DNA of 64,000 nt from JAJFIE01 sp964344255 (GTDB lineage: Bacteria > Pseudomonadota > Alphaproteobacteria > Rhodospirillales > Casp-alpha2): the NCBI GenBank assembly GCA_964344255.1, contig CAYFMQ010000016.1, positions 1 to 64,000 of the forward strand, in the 5' to 3' direction. Position numbers and translations under genes: made by a program. The first letter of the stretch is position 1. Every line of letters starts with the position of its first letter. Under the pieces are notes generated by a model, which was not told the DNA's origin, did not search any database, and saw nothing but the letters and a program-made list of their open reading frames with translations. Shown piece by piece: positions 50,624 through 59,631 of the stretch.

Positions 50624-51466
50624 TCACGTATGCCAGACCCGTGGCAAGGGCCGCTTCTCTCTCAATATACCAAGCGCCCCCATGAGGTCACGCCGCAAAG
50701 TCTCGCCTGTCGGCGCTATGATCCGTGTGACCATGATGTTCTCTGAGGGCTGGCTAACACCAAGAGTCGAGTTGACAGTAATTGATCGCAAAGTATTGAT
50801 CTCGTCCTCAAGCCCGTTTCCTATCTTTACAATGGTTGCAAAGGCACGCCCCCCACCAAGTGCGCCAATTCCATCCAGCAACGACATATCGAAAGGAAGT
50901 CGCGTGTCATCAGCGAAAATCAGGTGTCCGTCTATCCTAATACGCCAACGGTCCCTGAACGCACCTTCGACAACCGCTTCACCCATGGCCATGCGTCCCA
51001 GGATAACGGATTCGACTGCCAACAAACGTGCGTCCGAAGCAAGCTCGACATCAAAGCATCGTTGCAGTCGACCGCCATTGAACAGGATCGTTTCCTGCGG
51101 CAGCCATTCCGCACTGGCGCCAGATGCGACACCGAGCCGGTTCGTGATCAGGGCGTCATCGCCGGTTGATCGATAGATCCGCTCGCAGGCTTGGGATGTG
51201 AATGTGGCACAGGCATTCTCATCGACGAGAGCGTTAAATGATAACGTATCACCGCCTGTTAAACCGCCGGCCGTATTGAGGAATACCGCTTCAGGTGGAG
51301 CATCGTAGGTTTTTGGCAGGCGGACCTTGCAGCAACCAGCCTGATGGAGGTGGCTTAATCGGATTTTGCCGTCCTTGCGTGAAAACCTGACATCGCCTTC
51401 GCCTTGGGCTCGTTGAAGTTTATGACCTGCCTCAGACAGGCAGACGCCATCGAGCATTATTGTCAT
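50624..51466 (-). CDS. ureD: Urease accessory protein UreD
   Basis: Scaffold for apo-urease activation. The FLNTAGGLTGGDTLSF block and TSQACERIYRST are the UreD hallmarks. 280 aa. First gene of the operon ureD-A-B-C-E-F-G. No nickel transporter, ureJ/hupE or urea permease is present on either side. The upstream 397 bp shared with the divergent transporter gene should hold its promoter. Confidence 0.95.
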   Translation of the reverse strand: MTIMLDGVCLSEAGHKLQRAQGEGDVRFSRKDGKIRLSHLHQAGCCKVRLPKTYDAPPEAVFLNTAGGLTGGDTLSFNALVDENACATFTSQACERIYRSTGDDALITNRLGVASGASAEWLPQETILFNGGRLQRCFDVELASDARLLAVESVILGRMAMGEAVVEGAFRDRWRIRIDGHLIFADDTRLPFDMSLLDGIGALGGGRAFATIVKIGNGLEDEINTLRSITVNSTLGVSQPSENIMVTRIIAPTGETLRRDLMGALGILREKRPLPRVWHT

Positions 51467-51863
51467 TAATTTCGCCTTCGGGGCTCTTCAGCAACAATCC
51501 TTGCAGGGATCATGAAAGCATACGTGTACCTTAGCTCATGCATATCTGTATAGAACTATATTTCCCCGAAATGAGTCTCATCCATGCAGCTTAAACGAGG
51601 CAAATCTTATAATTATGGGCTAACTCTTTGACACTTGTTGCACTTAGACACGTTTTCCGCTTCTGCCGCCGGTCCAGTGTGATCACATCACCGAGCATCG
51701 ATAAAAGCTGGTTTAGAAATGCAATCCCTCAGAGCAGGTTATTGTACTAGAAAATACTGTTGAATTTACAAGCTGTGTAACCTATACAGTCCGCAAAGAT
51801 TGCTTTTTTGCGCAGCTTAAAAGGCAGTCATACAATTATAACTGGGATATAACGCGAGTAACT
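51467..51863. other. 397-bp divergent intergenic region, urease and DASS transporter
   Basis: Should hold promoters for ureD (minus) and the transporter (plus). A TTGACA at 51628-51633 lacks a good -10. I looked for a sigma54 -24/-12 pair on both strands, as expected for nitrogen-controlled urease, and found none with correct spacing. The last 150 bp are AT-rich. Fragment AGAGCAGGTTATT near 51732 recalls the start of the RIME-like element but lacks the rest. Confidence 0.5.
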
Positions 51864-53393
51864 TTGAATACCGCCGCAAAAATCCAAAGGCTCCGTCATT
51901 TACGTGAAATCACCGGTTTCTCGGCTAACCGGCTACGCGCGGGCGCGGTGGTTGTCGGCTCCCGGCTCAACCTTATTTATTTCTGGAACAAAAAGTGGTT
52001 TTTCATCGCCATGATGGTTGGGGCGGGTATGCTCAGCATGCCTTTGCCACCCGGGCTGAGCCATGACGCCATGGTGGTTCTGACGATGTCCGTCGTTGCG
52101 ACCATCCTGTTCATCACCGAACCGATCCCCCTGCCAACCGTCGCCTTGCTGATTATCTGTGCACAGGTCTTGTTACTGGATTTGTCTTCGACGGACGTCG
52201 CCAAGAGCCTGATGACCGATTCCGTGCTGTTTATCATGGGATCGTTGATGCTCGCCGTTGCAGTGGTCAAACAAAAGCTGGACAAACGGATCGCCTGGCT
52301 GCTCGTGCGGATTACCGGCACGGGAACAGCGCGCATCTGTTTCGGCATCTCCGTCATATCCGGCCTTCTCGCCTCGTTTGTCGGCGAACACACCGTTGCC
52401 GCGATGATGCTGCCCGTTGGCATTACCTTGATCAATTTAACTTCCGATGACCCCAAGCAGGTTCGTCGGCTGGCCGCCGTTTTGCTGTTTTCGATCGCCT
52501 ATGGCTGCTCAGTCGCCGGGATCGGAACGCCGTCCGGCGGCGCCAGGAACGCCATCATGATCGGCTATTGGCGGGAGTTCTTCGTCGACCCGCTGAACCC
52601 GGAAACCTACCGGTATATCATCGATTACGTGCACTGGATGATGTACGCCTATCCGATTTTCCTTCTGCAGTTACCCTTCGTAACCCTGATTCTCTGGTTT
52701 ACGTTCCGACCCGAGCAAAAAGACCTGTCCCGCGCTGTCGTCAAACTGCGCGCCCAGGTGGAAGCCGAGGGCTCCATGAAACGGGGCGATTGGATGTCGA
52801 TATTTCTTTTTGTCCTGATCCTGGTTGGATGGGTTACCGTATCGGGCGATATCGGCATGGGAACGGTAGCCATCCTCGGCGCATCTCTCTTTCTTATCAC
52901 CGGCCTGGTTCGGTGGGAGGATATTAACGTCGGCGTTAACTGGGGCGTTGTCTTGCTCTACGCTGCAGCCATTTCACTCGGCGTGGAGATGAAAGTAACC
53001 GGGGCCGCGCTCTGGGTTGCTGAACATTTCCTCGATTTACTAACCCCCTTCGGCATGGACGAAGGCATCGGCCTGTGGGGCGCCGTTTCGGTCCTGACGA
53101 CCCTGGTGACCAACACCATGTCCAACGGCGCGGCTGTCGCAGTGCTGGGTCCGATTGTCCTGAAACTTGCCGTTGCGGCGGAGGAAAGCCCCATTATCAT
53201 CGGTTTCATCACCTCCATTTCGTCCGCCTTTGCGTACCTGACCGTTATCGGCACGCCGGCATGCACCATCGTCTATGCTTCGGGATATTTGAAAACGACA
53301 GATTTTTTGGTTGTCGGCTGGAAGATGGTGCTAATGTCTACCATCTTGATGCTTATAGCGGCCTCTCTCTACTGGCCGTTTGTGGGAGTGTAA
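51864..53393 (+). CDS. DASS (SLC13) family sodium-dependent anion transporter
   Basis: Inner-membrane transporter with about 11-12 helices, of the divalent anion:sodium symporter family; substrate may be a dicarboxylate or sulfate. FITEPIPLPTVALL, the SVAGIGTPSGGARN loop (a version of the sodium-binding SNT-type motif) and TLVTNTMSNGAAV with GTPACTIV in the second half are family hallmarks. The frame opens with TTG at 51864, giving 509 aa with a basic N-terminal tail of about 45 residues; a later start is possible since the first helix begins near KWFFIAMM. Coupled to a universal stress protein gene 3 bp downstream. Confidence 0.85.
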   Translation: MNTAAKIQRLRHLREITGFSANRLRAGAVVVGSRLNLIYFWNKKWFFIAMMVGAGMLSMPLPPGLSHDAMVVLTMSVVATILFITEPIPLPTVALLIICAQVLLLDLSSTDVAKSLMTDSVLFIMGSLMLAVAVVKQKLDKRIAWLLVRITGTGTARICFGISVISGLLASFVGEHTVAAMMLPVGITLINLTSDDPKQVRRLAAVLLFSIAYGCSVAGIGTPSGGARNAIMIGYWREFFVDPLNPETYRYIIDYVHWMMYAYPIFLLQLPFVTLILWFTFRPEQKDLSRAVVKLRAQVEAEGSMKRGDWMSIFLFVLILVGWVTVSGDIGMGTVAILGASLFLITGLVRWEDINVGVNWGVVLLYAAAISLGVEMKVTGAALWVAEHFLDLLTPFGMDEGIGLWGAVSVLTTLVTNTMSNGAAVAVLGPIVLKLAVAAEESPIIIGFITSISSAFAYLTVIGTPACTIVYASGYLKTTDFLVVGWKMVLMSTILMLIAASLYWPFVGV

Positions 53394-53396
53394 GCA

Positions 53397-54365
53397 ATGC
53401 CAAGTCCGGACGAAGTCCTGACGGAACAGGAACATCGCGAAGACCGGTTTCGCATCCTGGTCTGTATTGATGGCTCAGACGAATCATACCAAGGCCTTAA
53501 ATACGCGGCAAAGCTGGGCAGTGGCGTCGATGCCGATATCGTCCTTCTTCATGTCCGTCCGCTGGACCAGGGGTTGCGCTCCGGTGGTCTGCAGGTACGG
53601 GTTGCCCGGGAAAACATGCTCGATTGGGGGCTGGATCTGCCCGGGACAACTTATCTGAAAAAAGGCTACGACATCCTGCTGGAACTCGGCGTCGCCGACG
53701 AAAACTGGCAGCAAAAGACATACCACACCGGGGTCGATGGCGATCCGCTGGGCGATTACAAAGTCGAATACATAAACGACGAAGGCAAGGTCATCGTCAT
53801 GAAGCTCAAGGTAGCGGCGGACGTTGCAACCGGTATCCTCGAACAGTGGGAACTGGGGCCCTACGATATCATCATTCTCGGCGCATCGGGCCGTAAACGG
53901 GGCATGGCCAAGACGCTCTGGGATCCGGCTGTTTCCGAAAAGGTGGTGACCCATGCGAAATGTTCCGTCCTCGTCGCCCGCCATCTGGATGTCGGCCACG
54001 GCCATCTGATCTGTACCGATGGTTCCGAGCGCTCCATGGACATGGTGCGCAAGGACGCCTACCTGGCGAGCCGCTGTGAATGCCCCATTTCCCTGATGTC
54101 CGTTGCACTGGACGCAAGCGGAGAAGAGGAGGCCCGAAACAACGTCGAGGCCGCAAAGAAAGAACTGAACGCCATGGGTATCGAGGTAGAAGAATGCCTG
54201 ATTGCCGTTGGCGATCCGGTCAGGGAAATTGTCGAGGCGGGCCCTGATTACTCGGTCGTCGTGGTTTCCGACACCTCCAAGTCCGGCCTGCAGCGCCTGA
54301 TCGTAGGCAGCATCGCCTTCAAGGTTTTGCAGCAGTCCCACAATTCGGTGATGGTGGTACGCTAA
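53397..54365 (+). CDS. Tandem universal stress protein
   Basis: Cytoplasmic protein with two UspA domains (about 18-185 and 192-322). The first starts FRILVCIDGSDESYQGLKYA, contains an unusual insertion of about 60 residues, and ends GASGRKRG...CSVLVAR; the second starts HLICTDGSERSMDMV and ends HNSVMVVR. The ATP-binding G-2x-G-9x-G(S/T) motif is imperfect in both halves (second half SDTSKSG), so nucleotide binding is uncertain. Start 3 bp after the DASS transporter, with GGGAGTG ahead, suggesting it regulates or senses through that transporter. 322 aa. Confidence 0.85.
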   Translation: MPSPDEVLTEQEHREDRFRILVCIDGSDESYQGLKYAAKLGSGVDADIVLLHVRPLDQGLRSGGLQVRVARENMLDWGLDLPGTTYLKKGYDILLELGVADENWQQKTYHTGVDGDPLGDYKVEYINDEGKVIVMKLKVAADVATGILEQWELGPYDIIILGASGRKRGMAKTLWDPAVSEKVVTHAKCSVLVARHLDVGHGHLICTDGSERSMDMVRKDAYLASRCECPISLMSVALDASGEEEARNNVEAAKKELNAMGIEVEECLIAVGDPVREIVEAGPDYSVVVVSDTSKSGLQRLIVGSIAFKVLQQSHNSVMVVR

Positions 54366-54514
54366 GCCTGGACAAAAAGCGGGCATGTTCCTGGGCTGTC
54401 AGGTTCCGGTCATATACGTGGATTGTAATACTGCAAACGCAACATACCTGACGCGATCAGGATTTCCGAACCGGCAGTATCCTTGCCATCGGACAAAATA
54501 CGGGGTGGGAAGCA

Positions 54515-55279
54515 ATGACACGATTAACCGCTTACGGTTCTGACGGCGGCATCGCCGGAGATTGCCGGACAAGCTGCTTACTCATCGATGATGACATCCT
54601 GATCGACGCCGGGACAGGTCTCGGCGATGTGCCCAACGAGGCCATGGCGAAGATCGACAATATCTTTCTCAGCCATGTTCACATGGATCATATCGCCTGT
54701 CTTCCTTTGCTGATTGATACGGTGCTCTTGCAACGCCAATCTCCGGTTACTGTCCATGTGCCAGCCGGGGATGAAACGACGCTGATGCAGCATGTTTTCA
54801 ACGGCATTATATGGCCCGATTTCACCTGCATTCCGTCACCGGAAAAACCGGGGTTAAGGATCGAACCGATATCCGACACACCCTATGAGATCAACGGACG
54901 GCGGATCGGCATCCTGCCTGTCAACCATCACGGAGAGGCTGTCGGCTTCTGGATCGAAGGAAATGAAGGAAAGCTCGCGTTCACCGGCGATACGGGACCT
55001 TGCGACGATTTCTGGCGTGCTGTCAACGAGCTGGAAAATGTCCGCTCTGTTGTTGTCGAATGTTCTTTCCCGAATGACCTTGAGGAACTCGCCATCAATA
55101 CGGGACATTTAACCCCGTTACTGATGGCCGCAGGACTGGACATGCTGGAGGAAGTCCCCGAGGTCTACGCGACCCATATGAAACCCTTTGCAAAGGCAAA
55201 GATTCGTGAGGAAATCTCAGCTCTCTCACCTCGTTATGAAATCGGCATTCTTGAGAACGGCCAGACGATCAATTTTTAA
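54515..55279 (+). CDS. MBL-fold hydrolase, class II cAMP phosphodiesterase-like
   Basis: Metallo-beta-lactamase-fold hydrolase. The metal motif is SHVHMDHIACLPLL, with further ligands in NHHGEAVGF and FTGDTGP, and ATHMKPF at the C-terminus. The FLSHVHMDHIA and GHLTPLL blocks are like class II 3',5'-cyclic nucleotide phosphodiesterases and related RNase Z-like proteins. 254 aa with GGTGGGAAG ribosome binding site. Converges on the amidotransferase gene. Cyclic nucleotide cleavage is inference. Confidence 0.75.
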   Translation: MTRLTAYGSDGGIAGDCRTSCLLIDDDILIDAGTGLGDVPNEAMAKIDNIFLSHVHMDHIACLPLLIDTVLLQRQSPVTVHVPAGDETTLMQHVFNGIIWPDFTCIPSPEKPGLRIEPISDTPYEINGRRIGILPVNHHGEAVGFWIEGNEGKLAFTGDTGPCDDFWRAVNELENVRSVVVECSFPNDLEELAINTGHLTPLLMAAGLDMLEEVPEVYATHMKPFAKAKIREEISALSPRYEIGILENGQTINF

Positions 55280-55285
55280 AGGCCG

Positions 55286-56020
55286 CTACAAACCCGCGAC
55301 CAGCTTCAGAAAATTTTCCACCAGCACGTTGCCGGCGTCGCGTTCGTGGTAGTTTTGCATCCATTCAGGCGCCTTGAACCGCCAGACGGCGCCCAGTGTC
55401 TCGTGGGTCGCTTCCGGATGGAACTGGGTGGAATAGCAGTGATCACCGAAATCGAGCGCAGCGACGGGAACCCGCTCGCTGCTGGCAAGAAGCGTGGCCC
55501 CAAAGGGGACATCCGCCACATGCTCGGAATTTGCGTAATGGAAGATATCGCCGTCGCCGATCGAAGCCATGATGGGGCTGGTCCGCCCTGCTTCGGTCAG
55601 CCTGATCGGGAACGTTCCCGCATAGGGCCCTTCCGCCAGATGTTCGACTACGGCGCCTTCGGCATGGGATAACAACTGGTGTGAGCCGCAAATGGCCAGG
55701 ATGGGGATTTTACGGGATCTCATTTCTGGCAGCCAGGCGCGAACCGATTTCTGCCAGTCCGTGTGATCGTGTACCGAATTGTAGCTGCCGGCGAGCACCA
55801 GGCCGTCCACCTCATCCGGTTCAGGGAGAATCTCACCGATACATACGTTGCAGGTATCGATGCTGATGCCGTCCACATGGCTGTAGTTCTTGACGAACCA
55901 CAGGCCTTCCTGGTCCTTGTCCTCGAAGTGATCATAAACCGAGGCGTCGTAACTGCCCGGTTCTCCCATCATTTCAACAAAGACGACACGTTTGGTCTTT
56001 TTCGTCACGTGGTCAGGCAA
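55286..56020 (-). CDS. Class I glutamine amidotransferase-like protein
   Basis: GMP synthase-like class I amidotransferase domain without a synthase partner. Nucleophile elbow LAICGSHQLL (Cys, with Ser-His instead of the usual Gly-x-Gln), and the His-Glu pair in QFHPEAT. 244 aa. Such free-standing proteins often act on gamma-glutamyl compounds. No partner enzyme next to it. Confidence 0.8.
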   Translation of the reverse strand: MPDHVTKKTKRVVFVEMMGEPGSYDASVYDHFEDKDQEGLWFVKNYSHVDGISIDTCNVCIGEILPEPDEVDGLVLAGSYNSVHDHTDWQKSVRAWLPEMRSRKIPILAICGSHQLLSHAEGAVVEHLAEGPYAGTFPIRLTEAGRTSPIMASIGDGDIFHYANSEHVADVPFGATLLASSERVPVAALDFGDHCYSTQFHPEATHETLGAVWRFKAPEWMQNYHERDAGNVLVENFLKLVAGL

Positions 56021-56119
56021 ATCGCATGCCTCCTATCCAGTCCACGCCGCAAACTTATGGTCTGAAACCGGAAGATGCCAGAGAAGATTGAAAGCTAAAA
56101 CGTTGAGGGGGAAAACGGT

Positions 56120-56887
56120 TCAGTCAGAGAGTACGCCTGAGACGGATACCCTCAAAAGTTCTTTCGAAAACGGTTTGGCAAGGGCGCCGTCAGCGCCGAT
56201 TTTCGTGGCGGCTTCCAACGCCGTGCCGCTCTCCATGGAATTATCAACCCCACCGGACATGGCGATGATCTTTACCTTGGGCCAGTTGGTCTTGATACCG
56301 CGGATGGCCTCTATGCCGCCGATTCCGGGCATAAATATATCGGTCAGCACAACATCGATGGAAAGAATATCATGGGATGCAATGGCCTGCTCAAATGACT
56401 CGGACGTATGAACGACATAGTGCGTTTCGGGCAGCATGGCGGCGACCGCCATGCGAACGGTGCGGCTATCATCAATAATCAGGACCTGTTTCTTTTTCGT
56501 ACTGTCGAGAACCTTGTTCACGGTCGCGACGAGTTCTTCTTCCTGGAATGGCTTTTTCAGGACGGCGTGAGCACCGACGCCGCGAGCAGCGCTGAGTAAC
56601 TTCATGGGATCAAGGGAAGCGTCCCCCGCCGACATGGCGACCACGGCAATATTGGGTTCCTGAGCCCGGATGCGGGCAATGGCCTCAATGCCACCCATTC
56701 CCGGCAGGATGATATCCGTCAGCACGACGGAAACGTCCGGCACGAAACCTTCGGAAAACACATCCTCGAAGGATTCCGATGTAACCACCCGAAACCCACT
56801 GTTTATCAGCATATCGCTCGCAATCCGGTTCACCGTCGGGGAATCGTCGACGACCAGCACGCGGGGCTTGCCATTCACTTCATTCAT
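56120..56887 (-). CDS. Tandem receiver-domain protein
   Basis: Two CheY-like receiver domains (about 8-125 and 132-255) and no output domain. Each has the full acidic pocket: Asp14-Asp15 and phosphoacceptor Asp58 with KKPF in the first, and IIDDS, VVLTDIFMPG and AKPF in the second. The two share the near-identical stretch GGIEAI after the acceptor site, so the pair arose by duplication. 255 aa. No histidine kinase is adjacent. Possible role in phosphorelay or chemotaxis-type signalling; unproven. Confidence 0.88.
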   Translation of the reverse strand: MNEVNGKPRVLVVDDSPTVNRIASDMLINSGFRVVTSESFEDVFSEGFVPDVSVVLTDIILPGMGGIEAIARIRAQEPNIAVVAMSAGDASLDPMKLLSAARGVGAHAVLKKPFQEEELVATVNKVLDSTKKKQVLIIDDSRTVRMAVAAMLPETHYVVHTSESFEQAIASHDILSIDVVLTDIFMPGIGGIEAIRGIKTNWPKVKIIAMSGGVDNSMESGTALEAATKIGADGALAKPFSKELLRVSVSGVLSD

Positions 56888-56980
56888 TTACCCATTCCCT
56901 TGCACAGGATGGCCTATTAATACCCACACTGGGGCTGGGGTAAAGTATTCTGTATGCCAGCCAGATGTAAAATGAATGGC

Positions 56981-58204
56981 TTATTCTATCATGGCGTCGA
57001 TATCGATCTCGACCATCATGCCGTCATAGGCCAGTTCCGGCAGCGGTACGCCTGTCGTTGCCGGACCAGGCTCGGTAAAGTAGGAAGACCGGATCGGCAG
57101 ATTGGCATTCAGCGCCTCTTCCCCGCAATCGCCGTGATAGAGCGTGAGCACCTTGACCACGTCATCGAAACCGGCGCCGAACATTTCGAGAATCCGACGG
57201 ATGTTTTCCATACTGGCATGGGTCTGTTCCGTGAGCATGCCCGGCTCGATGGCGTTTCCCTTTTGGTCGAGGGAAACCTGGCCGCCGAGAAAGATCATGT
57301 TCCCGCATTTAAGACCATGCTTGTAGGGCAGGTGTACATGCCAGTCCCAGTGCCCTTCCGGCCAGGCATGTTCGCGCTCCAGATGGCTGCCGTCTTCGTC
57401 CAGCATGGCGACGGTTTCGACTTTGATTCGCATGCCGTCCCTGGCATGGCGCGGGATGGGAATGCCGGTCGCCGCCGGTCCCGGCTCCTCGAAGTGTGCG
57501 GCGCAGGCCAATGCCGCCGGCTCGAAATCATCAAGTCCGCCCTGGCCGCCGTACCAGCGGTTGATCTTGACCACATCGCCGAATCCGGCGCCGAAAGCGC
57601 TCAAGGCTCTCTCATGCTGCGCCATGACGGTCTTGGTCTGGGCAACCATGTCGTCCGGATCGCTCACCGCGCCGTCTGCATAAAGAGGCGACTGGCCACT
57701 GACGTAGATCATGCGTCCGCAACGGACAGCCTGGCAGAAAGGTTCCGGCAGGGGCGAGAGTCCATCCACCGGGGCGTAGTGACGCACAAGACGTTCACCA
57801 TCCGCCCCCCGCATGGCGATGGCCTCGATCTCGACCATCATGCCGTCATAGGCAAGGTATGGTACGGGAACCGCCGTCACCGCCGGGCGAGCACCGCCGG
57901 ATAGGGAAGCTGCGACCATGCCAAGGAAGGCATCTTCGTCGCGGGAACCGTCATTGACGTAGAAACACCGAAGCCGCACCAGGTCGGCGAAATCCGCGCC
58001 CAGGTCCTCCAGTACGCGGCCCAGATAACGCATGACCTCTTCGGTCTGGCGCTGCAAATCGCCGGGATGACGCACTTCGCCTTCCGGCGTCAGGTCAACC
58101 TGACCACCGACATGGATCATGTCACCGCATTTGACGCCGTGCTTGTGGGTGATTGAAATCGGCCAATTCCAGTGGCTCTCGGGCCAGACATGCTTTTTTT
58201 CCAT
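56981..58204 (-). CDS. Three tandem RidA (YjgF/YER057c/UK114) domains
   Basis: Fusion of three Rid-type domains, about residues 1-130, 140-270 and 275-407. Each ends with a PYLAYDGMMVEIE-type strand: VPVPYLAYDGMMVEIEAIA, IPIPRHARDGMRIKVE and VPLPELAYDGMMVEID. Single-domain RidA enzymes use an arginine in this strand to hold the substrate carboxylate; all three domains have Val, Ala or Thr there, so imine deaminase activity is unlikely. ATG 58204 with GAGGAGGGG 6 nt upstream. 407 aa, against about 130 for ordinary RidA. No obvious pathway genes nearby. Confidence 0.82.
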   Translation of the reverse strand: MEKKHVWPESHWNWPISITHKHGVKCGDMIHVGGQVDLTPEGEVRHPGDLQRQTEEVMRYLGRVLEDLGADFADLVRLRCFYVNDGSRDEDAFLGMVAASLSGGARPAVTAVPVPYLAYDGMMVEIEAIAMRGADGERLVRHYAPVDGLSPLPEPFCQAVRCGRMIYVSGQSPLYADGAVSDPDDMVAQTKTVMAQHERALSAFGAGFGDVVKINRWYGGQGGLDDFEPAALACAAHFEEPGPAATGIPIPRHARDGMRIKVETVAMLDEDGSHLEREHAWPEGHWDWHVHLPYKHGLKCGNMIFLGGQVSLDQKGNAIEPGMLTEQTHASMENIRRILEMFGAGFDDVVKVLTLYHGDCGEEALNANLPIRSSYFTEPGPATTGVPLPELAYDGMMVEIDIDAMIE

Positions 58205-58324
58205 CAGAAACCCCTCCTCGATAAGAAAGGGAAGCATATGGCAATCCCAGCCAAGCGGGCAATATCGAACGGGTTACGGTCAACCGGCAATGAATGTTCT
58301 GGGAGGGGTTTTCAGAGGAACAAC

Positions 58325-59005
58325 TCAGGCCCGTTTAAGAGCGCCGTTGGTGAACTGCGGTATTTCCTTCAGGATATTCTTCAGGTTCGTATCGTTAAGA
58401 GACGGGAACATTTTCTTCAATGCCCCGGCAACGAAGCGCGTCCCGGGCGAGGTATGGGGGTGTGACCATGGACTACAGGTCGAGTGCGTTTCCGGCACAT
58501 AGTAATGAAACGGCTGGTAACTGATTTCGACATATTTCTGGGCCAGTTCATATGCCACCGTTTTCGGACCCAACAGGGCCGGACCTGTGCATTCCTCGGC
58601 GTTGATGTTGTCCTCGGTCGCCTGTATAGCCGCTGCAAGCCTTGCCAGTCCCTTCAGGTCCTGGTCCAGACGCCGTTGACCCTGGGATTCAAATTCGACG
58701 ATCTGTTCTTCGGAAAGCTCTTCCGCATAGAGCATGCGGATTCGTTCAAGGGCGTTGGGTGCGGTACGTAACGCCGACATGAATTCTCGGACGGTATCCA
58801 GGATCGGCTTTATTTCCTCGCGCGCCGCATCTTCACTGTCGCGCAGGCGGTCTGCCAAGTCAGGCGTTTTCCGGGCATTGGCGGTTTTGTTTTCAAGCCA
58901 ATCATGCAGCGAAGAAATGGCCTCGTTATCGTAGACACCGGCAATCGATGCCAGCGAACGGACGTCTTCGTCTGATAAACAGGGATTATTCGCTGGTTTT
59001 CCCAC
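58325..59005 (-). CDS. Unknown soluble helical protein
   Basis: Not recognised. 226 aa, no signal peptide or membrane segment. Residues about 10-160 look helical and acidic (LADRLRDSEDAAREEIKPI), the C-terminal third has several aromatic residues and two histidine-containing turns (YQPFHYYVPETHSTCSPW), and a basic end (NGALKRA). Runs LEKALKKMF-like (FVAGALKKMFPSL). It shares its orientation with the RidA fusion and is separated from it by about 120 bp. Confidence 0.6.
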   Translation of the reverse strand: MGKPANNPCLSDEDVRSLASIAGVYDNEAISSLHDWLENKTANARKTPDLADRLRDSEDAAREEIKPILDTVREFMSALRTAPNALERIRMLYAEELSEEQIVEFESQGQRRLDQDLKGLARLAAAIQATEDNINAEECTGPALLGPKTVAYELAQKYVEISYQPFHYYVPETHSTCSPWSHPHTSPGTRFVAGALKKMFPSLNDTNLKNILKEIPQFTNGALKRA

Positions 59006-59232
59006 CGGCTACGTTCTCCACTCTTTTAATTGTGCCGCCGATTTTCCCGCCCCCCGGAAGAAGAAAAGGCGCCGGTGAAACCACATATTCCTACAACAGT
59101 TTCACCGAAAACAGATCAAATACCGCTGATCTGACGGTTCATTATACATCAGTCGTTCAACAATATCATCATCATGCTGAAAAAAACCTGACAGACGTAT
59201 AAAATTCTGGAAATTAGATTTCAGGCTGATTC

Positions 59233-59598
59233 TCAAGCAATGTTGAGGATCTCATTGACCTGATCGAGAAAAGTAACCGGATCGACGGGTTTTTTGATGA
59301 ACCCGTTGGCGCCGAACTCGATGGCCTGACGCAAATCCTGGGGGAACATCTTGGATGAAAGGACGATGATGGTCGTGTCCGCCAGATCAGATTCATTCCT
59401 GATCTGGGTAATAAGCTGGTAACCGTCAACGCCCGGCATCATCAGGTCCGTAATCACGCAGTCCGGCCGCTGGGATCTTATCCGGTCCAAAGCGAGATTA
59501 CTGTCGTCTTCTGTTGTCACGGAATGGCCGGCCCTGGAGAGAATCGTCTCCAGCAGCTTGATCATTATCGGGTCGTCGTCGACCAGAAAAAAATCCAT
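59233..59598 (-). CDS. Single receiver-domain response regulator
   Basis: Stand-alone CheY-like receiver of 121 aa. Acidic pocket Asp7-Asp9 (LVDDDP), phosphoacceptor Asp51 in VITDLMMPG, and the conserved lysine in IKKPVDP. No output domain, no adjacent kinase. ATG 59598 with AAAGG upstream. A role in a phosphorelay or in flagellar control is possible given the flagellin genes elsewhere in the window. Confidence 0.88.
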   Translation of the reverse strand: MDFFLVDDDPIMIKLLETILSRAGHSVTTEDDSNLALDRIRSQRPDCVITDLMMPGVDGYQLITQIRNESDLADTTIIVLSSKMFPQDLRQAIEFGANGFIKKPVDPVTFLDQVNEILNIA

Positions 59599-59631
59599 GG
59601 CAGCCTTTCCCGCCGGAAAGGAGGCTGGAGA

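Noticed and set aside
51628..51655. Possible sigma54 promoter (TTGACAC...TTGC) before the urease/transporter genes
   Set aside because: The GG/GC spacing is one base short and the GG is GA; not a valid -24/-12 pair.
51731..51745. Another RIME-like element start (AGAGCAGGTTATT)
   Set aside because: Only the first bases match; no closing stem or second hairpin follows.
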